From Roseibium salinum (GTDB lineage Bacteria; Pseudomonadota; Alphaproteobacteria; Rhizobiales; Stappiaceae), in contig NZ_JAPEVI010000003.1 of NCBI RefSeq assembly GCF_026240905.1, positions 4,280,501 to 4,344,500 of the forward strand: a stretch of 64,000 nt of DNA, in the 5' to 3' direction. Shown here piece after piece: positions 34,329 through 42,979 of the stretch. The translations under genes were made by a program, and so were the position numbers. The notes beneath the pieces are model-generated. The model was given only the letters and a program-made list of their open reading frames with translations, had not been told where the DNA came from and made no database searches. Within the stretch, counting starts at the first letter, position 1. The number at the start of each line of letters is the position of its first letter.

Positions 34329-35426
34329 ATGCCACGGACACACGGTTCCGTCACGATTGACGATGTGGCCCGCCATGTGGGCGTCGCCAAGGGCACCGTG
34401 TCGCGCGTCCTCAACAACTACACGGACATTTCCGAGGAGACCCGCAAGCGCATCCTGAAAGCCGTGAGGGACCTCGGCTACCAGCCGTCGGCGACGGCCC
34501 GCAATCTCAAGCGGGGCCGGCAGGACACGCTCGGCATCGTGATCCCCGTTGGCCATGGCAGCGGCGCGGATCCGTTTCTGTCGGAATTCATCGACGGCAT
34601 TGCCCGCGCACTCGATGAGCTTGGGCTCGACCTGCTCGTGACGACCGCCCACTCGCGCGAACACATGATCGAAACGCTCAAGCGCCTGATCGCACGCCGC
34701 AAGGTGGACGGGTTCATCGTCACCCGCACCGGGGTCAACGATCCGCGCATTGCCTATCTCACCGAGCAGAACTTTCCGTTCGTCGCCCATGGCCGCACGG
34801 GAGACCCTTCCGGATATGCCTGGTTCGACATCGACAACGAAGCCGCCTTCGCCGACGGCGTCCGCCACATCTACAGTCTCGGTCACGAGCGGATCGGCCT
34901 TGTCGGCGGAACTCTTGAGCTGAATTTCTCGCTGCAGCGCCGGAACGGCTACCGGCAGGGACTGGAGGCGCTCGGCGTGCCTCACGACCCGAGCCTGGAA
35001 AGCCTCCAGGCCTTGAGCGAAAAGGGCGGCTTTGCCGGCGCCGAAGCATTGCTGTCCCTCGACAATCCGCCCACCGCTCTGCTGTGCGTCACCGATGCGC
35101 TGGCCATCGGCGCCGTCCAGTTCTGCCGGAAATACGGCCTGAAAGCGGGTTCGGACGTCACCATCATCGGGTATGACGGCCTGCCGGTGGGCGAGTATCT
35201 GGATCCGCCGCTGACCACGTTTTCCCAGAGCGCGCAGGAAGCGGGCGGGCGGGTCGCCCGCATGCTGATCGACGTTCTGGACGGCAAGGAACCCACAAGT
35301 TTGCAGGCGCTCGCAAAAGCGACCCTGATCCGGCGCGCCTCCGACGGAGCGCCGTCCATGACACCGGAGGCGCTGTCGAGGCTGCTCCGGAACCGGCTGA
35401 ACCAGCAGCCACATTCTGGCAAATAG
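34329..35426 (+). CDS. LacI family transcriptional regulator
   Basis: A 365-residue repressor: N-terminal HTH (VTIDDVARHVGVAKGTVSRVLN, residues 8-29) with the hinge helix (PSATARNLKRG), then a type 1 periplasmic-binding-like effector domain (GIVIPVGHGSGADPFLSEF to the end). GGGGGAGG lies 6 bases before the ATG. It is first in the run and is followed 11 bp later by the CUT1 binding-protein gene, so it is probably the local sugar-responsive regulator. Confidence 0.92.
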   Translation: MPRTHGSVTIDDVARHVGVAKGTVSRVLNNYTDISEETRKRILKAVRDLGYQPSATARNLKRGRQDTLGIVIPVGHGSGADPFLSEFIDGIARALDELGLDLLVTTAHSREHMIETLKRLIARRKVDGFIVTRTGVNDPRIAYLTEQNFPFVAHGRTGDPSGYAWFDIDNEAAFADGVRHIYSLGHERIGLVGGTLELNFSLQRRNGYRQGLEALGVPHDPSLESLQALSEKGGFAGAEALLSLDNPPTALLCVTDALAIGAVQFCRKYGLKAGSDVTIIGYDGLPVGEYLDPPLTTFSQSAQEAGGRVARMLIDVLDGKEPTSLQALAKATLIRRASDGAPSMTPEALSRLLRNRLNQQPHSGK

Positions 35427-35437
35427 GGAGAGTTGAG

Positions 35438-36787
35438 ATGTTTGGGAGGACGACATTCCTGACTTCGACCATAGCGGGCATGCTCGCGTTTGGTCTGTCA
35501 GCGGCGGAGGCCGACACGCTGCGCTTCTGGACGACGGAAGAGCAGCCGGAACGGCTGGCCAAGCAGGAGGAAATAGCCGCCGCATTCAAGGAAAAGACCG
35601 GCATCGACGTGAGCGTTATTCCGGTGAGCGAAAGCGATCTCGGCACGCGGGCAACCGCGGCATTTGCCGCGGGCGATCTGCCGGATGTGATCTATCACAC
35701 CGTGCAGTATGCGCTGCCCTGGGCGGAAGCCGGTATCCTGGATACCGAAGCGGCGACGGAGGTATTTGAAAAGCTCGGCGCCGACACATTCGCCCCGGGC
35801 GCCGTTGCCATGGCCTCCGTCGAGGACGGCATTGCGTCCGTTCCGGTGGATGGCTGGACGCAGATGGTCGTCTACCGCAAGGACCTTTTCGAAGAGAACG
35901 GCCTTGCCGCACCGGACAGCTACGAAGACATACTGGCAGCGGTTGAAAAGCTGCACAATCCGCCGGAAATGTTCGGGTTCGTCGCGGCCACCAAGGTCGA
36001 CGAGAACTTCATGAGCCAGGTGCTGGAGCATGTATTGCTCGCCAACGGGATCTCCCCGGTCGACGAGGAGGGCTTCAAGCCGCTGGACGAAAAGAAGACC
36101 GTCGAGGCGCTGGAGTTCTACAAGGCCATAGCCGAGGCATCACCTCCGGGGGATCTCTACTGGAAGCAGTCGCGTGAACTCTATTTTGCCGGCAAGGCGG
36201 CGATGATCATCTGGTCGCCGTTTATCCTGGATGAACTGGCAGGCCTGCGCGATGATGCGCCGCCGACCATCACCGACGACCCGACATCCTCGGAACTGGC
36301 CTCCAAAACCGGCGTCGTCACGACCTTGAGCGGCCCGTCAAATCCGGAGGGCGCAGCCTGGGCCGATATTCGCTATTTCGGCATCACCAACGATGCGGAC
36401 ACGAATGCGGCCATGCAGTTCGTCGAGTTCTCCATGGACGACGAATATCTGACGACCCTGTCGATCGCTCCTGAAGGCAAGTTCCCGATCCGCCGCGGCA
36501 ACTCCGAAAACCCGACCGCCTTCGTCGACGGCTGGGCCAAATTGCCGGTCGGTGTAGACCGCAAGGCAGCCCTGACCGACGTCTATGATCCGGAGACGAT
36601 CAAGACCGTGGTGTCCGGTCTCGACACGGCCAGCCGCTGGGGCGTCAAGGAAGGTCAGCTTTCGCTTGCGTCCAAGATGATCAACAGCCAGGTGATCAAC
36701 CGCCTCGTGCGCGAATATATCGATGGCGAGCGCGATGCGGCCGCAACGGTCGAGCGGCTCAACGATGAACTGGCCAAGATCCAGTAA
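35438..36787 (+). CDS. CUT1 sugar ABC transporter substrate-binding protein
   Basis: A 449-residue SBP_bac_1 family protein with a signal peptide (to about residue 25, SAAEADT) and the family pattern: EEIAAAFKEKTGIDV near 48, DVIYHTVQYALPW near 83, FYKAIAEASPPGD near 227 and YFAGKAAMIIWSPF near 247. It delivers an oligosaccharide or glycoside to the following permeases. GGGAGAG precedes the ATG. Ligand not determinable from sequence; glycosyl-glycerate is a context guess. Confidence 0.92.
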   Translation: MFGRTTFLTSTIAGMLAFGLSAAEADTLRFWTTEEQPERLAKQEEIAAAFKEKTGIDVSVIPVSESDLGTRATAAFAAGDLPDVIYHTVQYALPWAEAGILDTEAATEVFEKLGADTFAPGAVAMASVEDGIASVPVDGWTQMVVYRKDLFEENGLAAPDSYEDILAAVEKLHNPPEMFGFVAATKVDENFMSQVLEHVLLANGISPVDEEGFKPLDEKKTVEALEFYKAIAEASPPGDLYWKQSRELYFAGKAAMIIWSPFILDELAGLRDDAPPTITDDPTSSELASKTGVVTTLSGPSNPEGAAWADIRYFGITNDADTNAAMQFVEFSMDDEYLTTLSIAPEGKFPIRRGNSENPTAFVDGWAKLPVGVDRKAALTDVYDPETIKTVVSGLDTASRWGVKEGQLSLASKMINSQVINRLVREYIDGERDAAATVERLNDELAKIQ

Positions 36788-36793
36788 AGGTTT

Positions 36794-36870
36794 CCGCCCC
36801 GATGAATCGGGGCGGCACCACTCTCCACCCGGGACCGGGCCGGGCAACTCCAAATGGGACTGCCCGGTCC
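36794..36870 (+). terminator. Intercistronic hairpins after the CUT1 binding-protein gene
   Basis: CCGCCCCGAT-GA-ATCGGGGCGG (36794-36815) is a perfect 10-bp stem 7 bases after the stop. GGACCGGGC (36832-36840) pairs with GCCCGGTCC (36862-36870). No T-tract follows. These probably set the excess of binding protein over permease. Confidence 0.6.
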
Positions 36871-36999
36871 GCTTCGCTCCGCGTGAGGGGCGGGACCATG
36901 AGTCGCCTTCCGACCGCATGAAATTCCCTCGCACCGGCCCTCTCCCGACGGAGTGGCGGCAAAGAGGGCAAATCCGAACGTCAACGCTGAAGCGGAACG

Positions 37000-38304
37000 A
37001 TGAGCACAAAGACCCCAGCAGAAGCTTCTTCAGGTCCGCCCAAGGGCATCGGGCCGATGCAGCGCCGTGAGATGTGGCTGGCGTATCTGATGCTGTTGCC
37101 GACCTTCGCCATCATTCTGGTGATCGTTGCAGGTCCGCTGCTGGCCAATTTCTGGATCAGCGTCAAGCCGGTTCAACTCGGCGACCTGCGCCCGCCTGCC
37201 GTGCTGGTGAACGAACGGGTGCGCGGCAACCCGGAGGCTGCGGGCGACAGCGCAACGCTGGAATATCGGCTGCGCAATTCGTCCCAGGACGAGGAAATCC
37301 GCGATGTCGTGCTGAGGGACGCAGTGCCGGAAGGCTTCAATGTTACCGGCCTGCCGGACGGCTGCGGCCTTGAGGACAACCGTCTGACTTGCATGCTCGG
37401 GACGGTCGAGCCCGGCTGGCGCGACCGGTTGCGGCTCGAGGGCACCGTCTCCAATGCGTTCCTTGCAACCGACGACCCGGAAGAGATAAGCGTCGCCGTC
37501 GTCACGGGCGATGCCGACAACGTGCTCACCAGTTTCGAATTCACGTTCGAGAATTTCTCCAGGATCTTCAGCGCGCGTGAATTCTGGTCCGTGCTGCGGG
37601 TCACCTTCTATTACACGATCTTCGGAACGGGCGGGGCTGTCGTGCTCGGGCTGTTTGCCGCCCAGCTTCTCAACACCGCCTTTGCCGGTCGCGGTTTCCT
37701 GCGCGGCCTGTTTCTGTTTCCCTACGTTTCTCCGGTGATTGCCGTGGCTTTCACCTGGGTGGTGCTGTTCGATCCGTTCTCCGGAACGCTGAACGCGCTC
37801 CTCACGAAGATGGGTGTGATCACCGATCCGATCAATTTCTTCGGCCAGCGGGCCATAGGCTTTTCGCTCTTCGGCATTCCCTTCGAATTCCCGCTGGCCC
37901 TGTCGACAGTGATCGCTTTCGAGGCCTGGCGCTATTTCCCACTGTCCTTCCTGTTCATTCTGGCGCGCATGCAGTCGATCAACACCGACATGTACGAGGC
38001 GGCCGAAATGGACGGCGCAACGCCCTTGCAGCAATTCTGGTATCTGTCCCTGCCGCAACTGATGGGCATTCTTTCGGTGCTGTTCCTGCTGCGGTTCATC
38101 TGGACCTTCAACAAGTTCGACGACATCTTCCTCCTGACCGGCGGCAATGCGGGCACGCGCACGCTGACCGTGGATGTCTATGAGCAGGGCTTCGCGCTTG
38201 CCAATCTCGGTGCCGGCGCCGCCGTGGCGGTGGTCGTCTTCGTCGTCCTCGTCACCTTCGCCACCCTGTTCATTCACTTCGCGCCGAAGGAGGAGGGGTT
38301 ATGA
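37000..38304 (+). CDS. CUT1 sugar ABC transporter permease with periplasmic insert (MalF-like)
   Basis: A 434-residue permease, about 130 residues longer than typical members. TM1 (about residues 27-52) is followed by a soluble stretch (about 56-180) that reads as a beta-rich DUF11/CARDB-like domain (LEYRLRNSS, VVLRDAVPEGFNVTGLP, a Cys pair in DGCG...LTC). The normal BPD_transp_1 core (RVTFYYTIFGTGGAVV onward, EAAEMDGATPLQQFWYLSLPQL coupling loop near 347) then follows. The insert is placed as the MalF P2 domain is, and so probably contacts the binding protein. It overlaps the next permease by ATGA. Confidence 0.88.
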   Translation: MSTKTPAEASSGPPKGIGPMQRREMWLAYLMLLPTFAIILVIVAGPLLANFWISVKPVQLGDLRPPAVLVNERVRGNPEAAGDSATLEYRLRNSSQDEEIRDVVLRDAVPEGFNVTGLPDGCGLEDNRLTCMLGTVEPGWRDRLRLEGTVSNAFLATDDPEEISVAVVTGDADNVLTSFEFTFENFSRIFSAREFWSVLRVTFYYTIFGTGGAVVLGLFAAQLLNTAFAGRGFLRGLFLFPYVSPVIAVAFTWVVLFDPFSGTLNALLTKMGVITDPINFFGQRAIGFSLFGIPFEFPLALSTVIAFEAWRYFPLSFLFILARMQSINTDMYEAAEMDGATPLQQFWYLSLPQLMGILSVLFLLRFIWTFNKFDDIFLLTGGNAGTRTLTVDVYEQGFALANLGAGAAVAVVVFVVLVTFATLFIHFAPKEEGL

Positions 38305-39533
38305 GCCCGCGCAGCGTCGTCATCGCGGCCGTCACCGGTCTCATCTGCGGCGTCACCGCCATGGTGGTGCTCGGCGTCGCCCTGACACTGATCACCGGCG
38401 CAGTTGCGCTGCCGCAGGCGACCGCGGCCGGGCTGGCGGGTCTGGCCGGGGCTCTCGCCCTCGTCTGGCGGCAGTCGCGCGAAAGCACCGGCGGCATTCC
38501 GGCCTGGGCCATTGCTGCGACGGCGGTGTTCCTGGTGCTCATGACGGCGTCCTTCGCCGCGCCCTTCGGCCTGCCTCTGGGAACCGTGACCGTGTGGCAA
38601 GGGCTGGCGCTGGTGACCTTCATCGGCGGCGTGACGGCCGCCCTCCGGCTCTGCCTGCGCGATGCCCGGCTGGAGGCCATGAGCCGCTATGAGCGCGAGG
38701 TCATCTATATCCGCGTCCTGAAGGGTATCGGCTTCGTCGTCTTTACGATCATCGTGGCGCTGCCCTTCTACGTCATGGTGATGACCTCGCTGAAAAGCCA
38801 GCAGGCGCTGCTTGCAAATCCGCTGGATCTTTCGATCGACGTCTCGCAGGGGCTGGACGGCCTGTTGCGCTCCTACAGGGAGCTCTTTACCCAATTCAAT
38901 TTCGGCCGTTACCTGCTGGTTTCCGCCTATGTTTCGATTGCGACCGTGCTGCTGACGCTGCTGTTCTCCGTGCCGGGCGCATACGCGGTCGCCCGGCTGC
39001 GGTTTCCGGGCCAGGGTTTCCTGTCGCGCTCGGTGCTGCTGATTTACATGGTCCCGGCGATCGTCCTGGTGATCCCGCTCTACGCGGTCTTTTCGCAACT
39101 CGGCCTGCGCAACACGCTGACCGGGCTGCTGATCGTCTATCCGGCGACCACCATTCCCGTCGCGCTTTACATGCTGCAGGGCTATTTCCGCGGGCTGCCG
39201 TCGGAGCTGGAAGAGGCCGGGCTGATGGACGGGCTGTCGCGCGTCGGGGTGATCCTGAAGATCACGCTGCCCCTGTCGCTGCCGGCGCTGGCATCCGTCT
39301 CGCTCTACGTCTTCATGATCGCGTGGAACGAGTTCCTGTTCGCTTTCATGTTCCTCGACGACCCGGGCATCTTTACCCTGTCGCGCGGTGTCGTTTCCCT
39401 GAATTCCTCCGAGGTGCCGCGTCAGCACCTGATGGCGGGCGCGGTCATCGCGACCGTGCCCGTCCTTGTCCTCTTTCTCTGGTTCGAGCGCTTCCTTGTC
39501 CAGGGCCTGACGGCCGGCAGCGTCAAGGGATAG
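38301..39533 (+). CDS. CUT1 sugar ABC transporter permease (MalG-like) with extended membrane N-terminus
   Basis: A 410-residue permease. The C-terminal 270 residues are a standard MalG-type domain (GIGFVVFTIIVALPFYVMVM first span, EEAGLMDGLSRVGVILKITLPL coupling loop near 303, FAFMFLDDPG). The first 140 residues hold about four extra hydrophobic spans not found in MalG. It begins by ATGA overlap with the upstream permease. The role of the extension is unknown. Confidence 0.88.
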   Translation: MSPRSVVIAAVTGLICGVTAMVVLGVALTLITGAVALPQATAAGLAGLAGALALVWRQSRESTGGIPAWAIAATAVFLVLMTASFAAPFGLPLGTVTVWQGLALVTFIGGVTAALRLCLRDARLEAMSRYEREVIYIRVLKGIGFVVFTIIVALPFYVMVMTSLKSQQALLANPLDLSIDVSQGLDGLLRSYRELFTQFNFGRYLLVSAYVSIATVLLTLLFSVPGAYAVARLRFPGQGFLSRSVLLIYMVPAIVLVIPLYAVFSQLGLRNTLTGLLIVYPATTIPVALYMLQGYFRGLPSELEEAGLMDGLSRVGVILKITLPLSLPALASVSLYVFMIAWNEFLFAFMFLDDPGIFTLSRGVVSLNSSEVPRQHLMAGAVIATVPVLVLFLWFERFLVQGLTAGSVKG

Positions 39534-39579
39534 GACCGATCATTCGAAGGGCTCATCAGGACGCCCAAGGGAGTTACTT

Positions 39580-40869
39580 GTGTCGCATAGTGATTTAGAC
39601 AAACAGGCAAGATCGATCCTGATCGAGAACGACCAGGGCGGGTACACGATCCCGACCAGGGGCCTTTACCCCTACCAGTGGAACTGGGACTCCGTCTTTG
39701 TCGCCCTCGGCTTCTCCACGTTCGACCAGGACCGCGCCTGGCAAGAAATCGAGATGCTGTTCGAGGGACAGTGGCGCGACGGCATGGTGCCGCACATCCT
39801 GTTCCGCAAGGACGACCCGAGCTATTTCCCGGGCCCGTCCGTCTGGGGAACCGACGGCGGCGCGATCCCCAGTTCCGGCCATTCCCAGCCGCCGGTCGCC
39901 GCGTCGGTCGTCAACAGCCTCGTGGAGAACGACCGGACGGGCAGGGCACCGGAGCATGCCGCGGCGCTGCTGCCGAAGCTGATGGCCTGGCACCGCTGGT
40001 ATCTCAGCTATCGCGACCCGGACAAGCTTGGCGTCATCGCCGTCATTCACCCCTGGGAGTCCGGACGGGACAACCTGCCGGACTGGGACGAGGCCCTGCG
40101 CGCCGTGGAGGTCAGGGACATCGAGCCCTATGAGCGCAAGGATACGTCTCATGTCGACCCGGCCATGCGTCCGCACAAGGAGGATTACGACCGCTATCTG
40201 AGCATTGTGGCCGCCTGCCGGAAGGTCGGCTGGGACCCGGCGAAGGTCGCGCAAACCTGTCCGTTCTTTGTGGCCGATCCGGGAGTGACTTTCATTTTCC
40301 TGCGTGCCTGCCGGGATCTTCTGGCCCTTGCCGAACGCCTTGAGGCGCAGGACGAAGCCAGGGAAATCAGGACATGGATCGCGCGGATGGAAAAAGGCAC
40401 CCGGGTACTGTGGAACAGCACGGTGAAGGCCCATGTCGCTCTGGACGAGCGCACCGGCAGGCAGACGGACGGCGTTTCGAGCGCGTCCTTCCTGGCGCTT
40501 TATGCGGGCCTGCGCGACGCTGACATCCTTTCCGCCCTGCAGGCGCATTTCGACCGGATCGCCGCACGCGTCCGTTACATGATGCCGTCCTACGATCCCG
40601 ATCACCGCAGCTATGAGCCACTGCGCTACTGGCGCGGGCCGGTCTGGGCGATGATCAACTACATGATCGCGAAGGGGTTTGCGGAAGCGGGCGATGAAGC
40701 GCGGGCCGAACGGCTGAGGGCCGACACGGCCGACCTGATTGAAACCAGCGGATTTGCCGAATATTTCAGCCCGGAGACCGGCGCGGGCGCCGGCGGCGGC
40801 AGCTTTTCGTGGACCTCGGCGATCTGGCTCGCCTGGGCATCGCCCTCACATGCGCAAGAACCAGCTTGA
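39580..40869 (+). CDS. MGH1-like glycoside hydrolase (GH63-type, mannosyl-/glucosylglycerate hydrolase-like)
   Basis: A 429-residue (alpha/alpha)6-barrel hydrolase with family motifs [15 protein letters not shown] near residue 30, [16 protein letters not shown] near 75, [13 protein letters not shown] near 99, [14 protein letters not shown] near 149 and the C-terminal [18 protein letters not shown]. Relatives hydrolyse alpha-glycosides such as mannosylglycerate or glucosylglycerate. No signal peptide, so the imported solute is cleaved inside the cell. GTG at 39580 has AAGGGAG upstream. It sits between the permease and ATPase genes of the importer and so almost surely acts on its cargo. Confidence 0.82.
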   Translation: MSHSDLDKQARSILIENDQGGYTIPTRGLYPYQWNWDSVFVALGFSTFDQDRAWQEIEMLFEGQWRDGMVPHILFRKDDPSYFPGPSVWGTDGGAIPSSGHSQPPVAASVVNSLVENDRTGRAPEHAAALLPKLMAWHRWYLSYRDPDKLGVIAVIHPWESGRDNLPDWDEALRAVEVRDIEPYERKDTSHVDPAMRPHKEDYDRYLSIVAACRKVGWDPAKVAQTCPFFVADPGVTFIFLRACRDLLALAERLEAQDEAREIRTWIARMEKGTRVLWNSTVKAHVALDERTGRQTDGVSSASFLALYAGLRDADILSALQAHFDRIAARVRYMMPSYDPDHRSYEPLRYWRGPVWAMINYMIAKGFAEAGDEARAERLRADTADLIETSGFAEYFSPETGAGAGGGSFSWTSAIWLAWASPSHAQEPA

Positions 40870-40883
40870 AGGGGAGCCAGGCA

Positions 40884-41951
40884 ATGGGTGCGATCCAGCT
40901 CAAGGCGGTCGAGAAGTGGTTCGGCAACCTGCAGGTCATCAAGGGAATCGATCTGGAAATCGAGGACGGCGAATTCGTGATCTTCGTTGGGCCCTCCGGC
41001 TGCGGGAAATCGACGTTGCTGCGTCTGATCGCCGGCCTTGAGGAGACCAGCCGCGGCACGATCGGGATCGACGGCAAGGACGTGACCGCCCTGCCGCCGT
41101 CGGGCCGGGGGCTGTCCATGGTGTTCCAGTCCTATGCGCTCTATCCCCACATGTCCGTGCGCGAGAATGTCGGCTTCGGGCTGAAAACGGCCGGCGTGCC
41201 GAAGGACGAGATCGAGCGGAAGGTCAAGGCAGCCGCCGAGGTCCTGAAGCTCGACGACTATCTCGACCGACGGCCCAAGGCCCTTTCCGGCGGCCAGCGC
41301 CAGCGTGTCGCCATCGGCCGAGCCATCGTGCGGGAGCCGGGCGCCTTCCTGTTCGACGAACCGCTGTCCAACCTCGATGCGGCCTTGCGCGTCGAAATGC
41401 GGTTCGAGATCGCCCGCCTGCACAAGAGCCTCGGCACCACCATGATCTACGTGACCCACGACCAGGTGGAGGCGATGACGCTTGCCGACAAGATCGTCGT
41501 GCTGCAGGCGGGGCAGATCGAGCAGGTGGGCACGCCGCGTCAGCTCTACGAGAACCCGGACAACCTGTTCGTCGCCCAGTTCATCGGCTCGCCCAAGATG
41601 AACGTGCTGCCGTGTTCGGTGGACGGCGACCGGTTTTCGCTCCGGGGCCACGGCGGCGGCCGCTATCCGCATGCGGGCGCAACGCAACAACCCGTCAGGC
41701 TCGGTATCCGCCCGGAGCATATCGCCGTCGTCGGCGCGGAAGAGGGGCACTGCACGGGCACGGTGGAGGTCGCCGAATATCTCGGCGCAGACACTTTCCT
41801 CTATGTGGCGCTGGACGGGCTCGATTCGGTTCTCGTTCGCATCAGCGGCAGCGAGAAAATCGAAGAAGGCGCCCATATCGGCCTCAGGTTCGACGAAGCG
41901 CGCATGCACTTCTTCGATGTGCAGGACCGGGCGATCAGGTACCCGGTTTGA
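40884..41951 (+). CDS. CUT1 sugar ABC transporter ATP-binding protein (UgpC/MsmK-like)
   Basis: A 355-residue ATPase: Walker [11 protein letters not shown]-loop [11 protein letters not shown], signature LSGGQRQR, Walker [12 protein letters not shown], switch [10 protein letters not shown], then a C-terminal TOBE region (RPEHIAVV). All motifs are canonical. ATG 40884 has GGGGAG upstream; the longer open frame overlaps the hydrolase gene. Last gene of the LacI-led run. Confidence 0.94.
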   Translation: MGAIQLKAVEKWFGNLQVIKGIDLEIEDGEFVIFVGPSGCGKSTLLRLIAGLEETSRGTIGIDGKDVTALPPSGRGLSMVFQSYALYPHMSVRENVGFGLKTAGVPKDEIERKVKAAAEVLKLDDYLDRRPKALSGGQRQRVAIGRAIVREPGAFLFDEPLSNLDAALRVEMRFEIARLHKSLGTTMIYVTHDQVEAMTLADKIVVLQAGQIEQVGTPRQLYENPDNLFVAQFIGSPKMNVLPCSVDGDRFSLRGHGGGRYPHAGATQQPVRLGIRPEHIAVVGAEEGHCTGTVEVAEYLGADTFLYVALDGLDSVLVRISGSEKIEEGAHIGLRFDEARMHFFDVQDRAIRYPV

Positions 41952-42010
41952 GGCGGCATCTGCCGGCCTTTCCTGCAGCTGCCCGCGAGTGATCCGGGTC
42001 CTGCGGCACT

Positions 42011-42886
42011 TCAGAGCGGGATGACGTCGACACGGTGGTCGGTCGTCTGGCCGCCGGCGGTGCGTGATACGCCCTTGACCGGAGAGACGTCGCCATAGTC
42101 ACGGCCTCGGGCCACGACGATGTGATCCTGGCCGACACGAACCGCGTTGGTCGGGTCATATTCGATCCAGCCGACCTCGATTCCGCACCAGGCGCGCACC
42201 CACGCATGCATGGCGTCGGCGCCTTCCAGACGGGGCCGGCCCGGCGGCGGGGTCGTCCTCAGGAAACCGCTCACATAGCCTGCCGGAATGCCGATGCTCC
42301 TGAGACAGGCGATCATGATGTGGGTGAAGTCCTGGCAGACGCCGTGACGGCTTTCGAATGCCTCGAGGGCCGGTGTGTCCACCGTCGTGGCCCTCGCGTC
42401 GAAATGCATGTCGTCGTGGAGTGCCTTGCCGATGGTCTCAACGGCTGAAATGGCACTCATGCCGGGAGAGACGTGTTCCTCGGCATAGACCGCGAAGGCG
42501 GGATCGAGCGCCAGGCGCGGGGAAGGGGACAGGAAATGCACCGGCTCGTCAGCCTTCAGCGACTGGATGGTGGCGAGTTCCCGCGCCAGGGATTTCAGTG
42601 ACGGGGAAATGTCGAATTGTTCCGGGGTCGCGGTCCGGTCGATGCGCGCCTGCAGTTTGAAGAGCAGCTCTCTGTGGGGCTTTCGGTAGGCGACATCGGT
42701 CACCGCATTGCCGAAGAAATCGACCCTGTCCTCCCGTTCCCAGGGTTCGGGCTGGAGGCTGATCCGCCCGGAAAGCAGCGTTTGCTCGCCCGGACACGTC
42801 GCGGGCATCAGGCGCAAGGCATGGCGGCCGTGGTTCGCCGGGCTGGCATAATCATACGTGATTTCAAGCGTTACATCGTACAGCAC
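42011..42886 (-). CDS. Transglutaminase family protein (small)
   Basis: A 291-residue protein with the bacterial transglutaminase-like N-terminal domain (YDVTLEITYDYASPANHGRH) and a papain-like core whose triad is Cys184 (HGVCQDFTH), His227 (AMHAWVRAW) and Asp244 (EYDPTN). No signal peptide. GTG at 42886 is chosen: it opens the conserved domain and has GAGG a few bases before it. It is third in a same-strand run after the DUF2126 protein and the ATP-grasp/alpha-E fusion. Protease or amide-bond-remodelling activity is inferred from the fold. Confidence 0.88.
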   Translation of the reverse strand: MLYDVTLEITYDYASPANHGRHALRLMPATCPGEQTLLSGRISLQPEPWEREDRVDFFGNAVTDVAYRKPHRELLFKLQARIDRTATPEQFDISPSLKSLARELATIQSLKADEPVHFLSPSPRLALDPAFAVYAEEHVSPGMSAISAVETIGKALHDDMHFDARATTVDTPALEAFESRHGVCQDFTHIMIACLRSIGIPAGYVSGFLRTTPPPGRPRLEGADAMHAWVRAWCGIEVGWIEYDPTNAVRVGQDHIVVARGRDYGDVSPVKGVSRTAGGQTTDHRVDVIPL

Positions 42887-42979
42887 GGGCGCCTCGCACA
42901 GGGCGTAGGGAGAGTGACGATCGCCGGCCGGCTCGTCGACAGGGCGGCGACAGTGCATTCAAGCTTACGGGCTCGTAGC

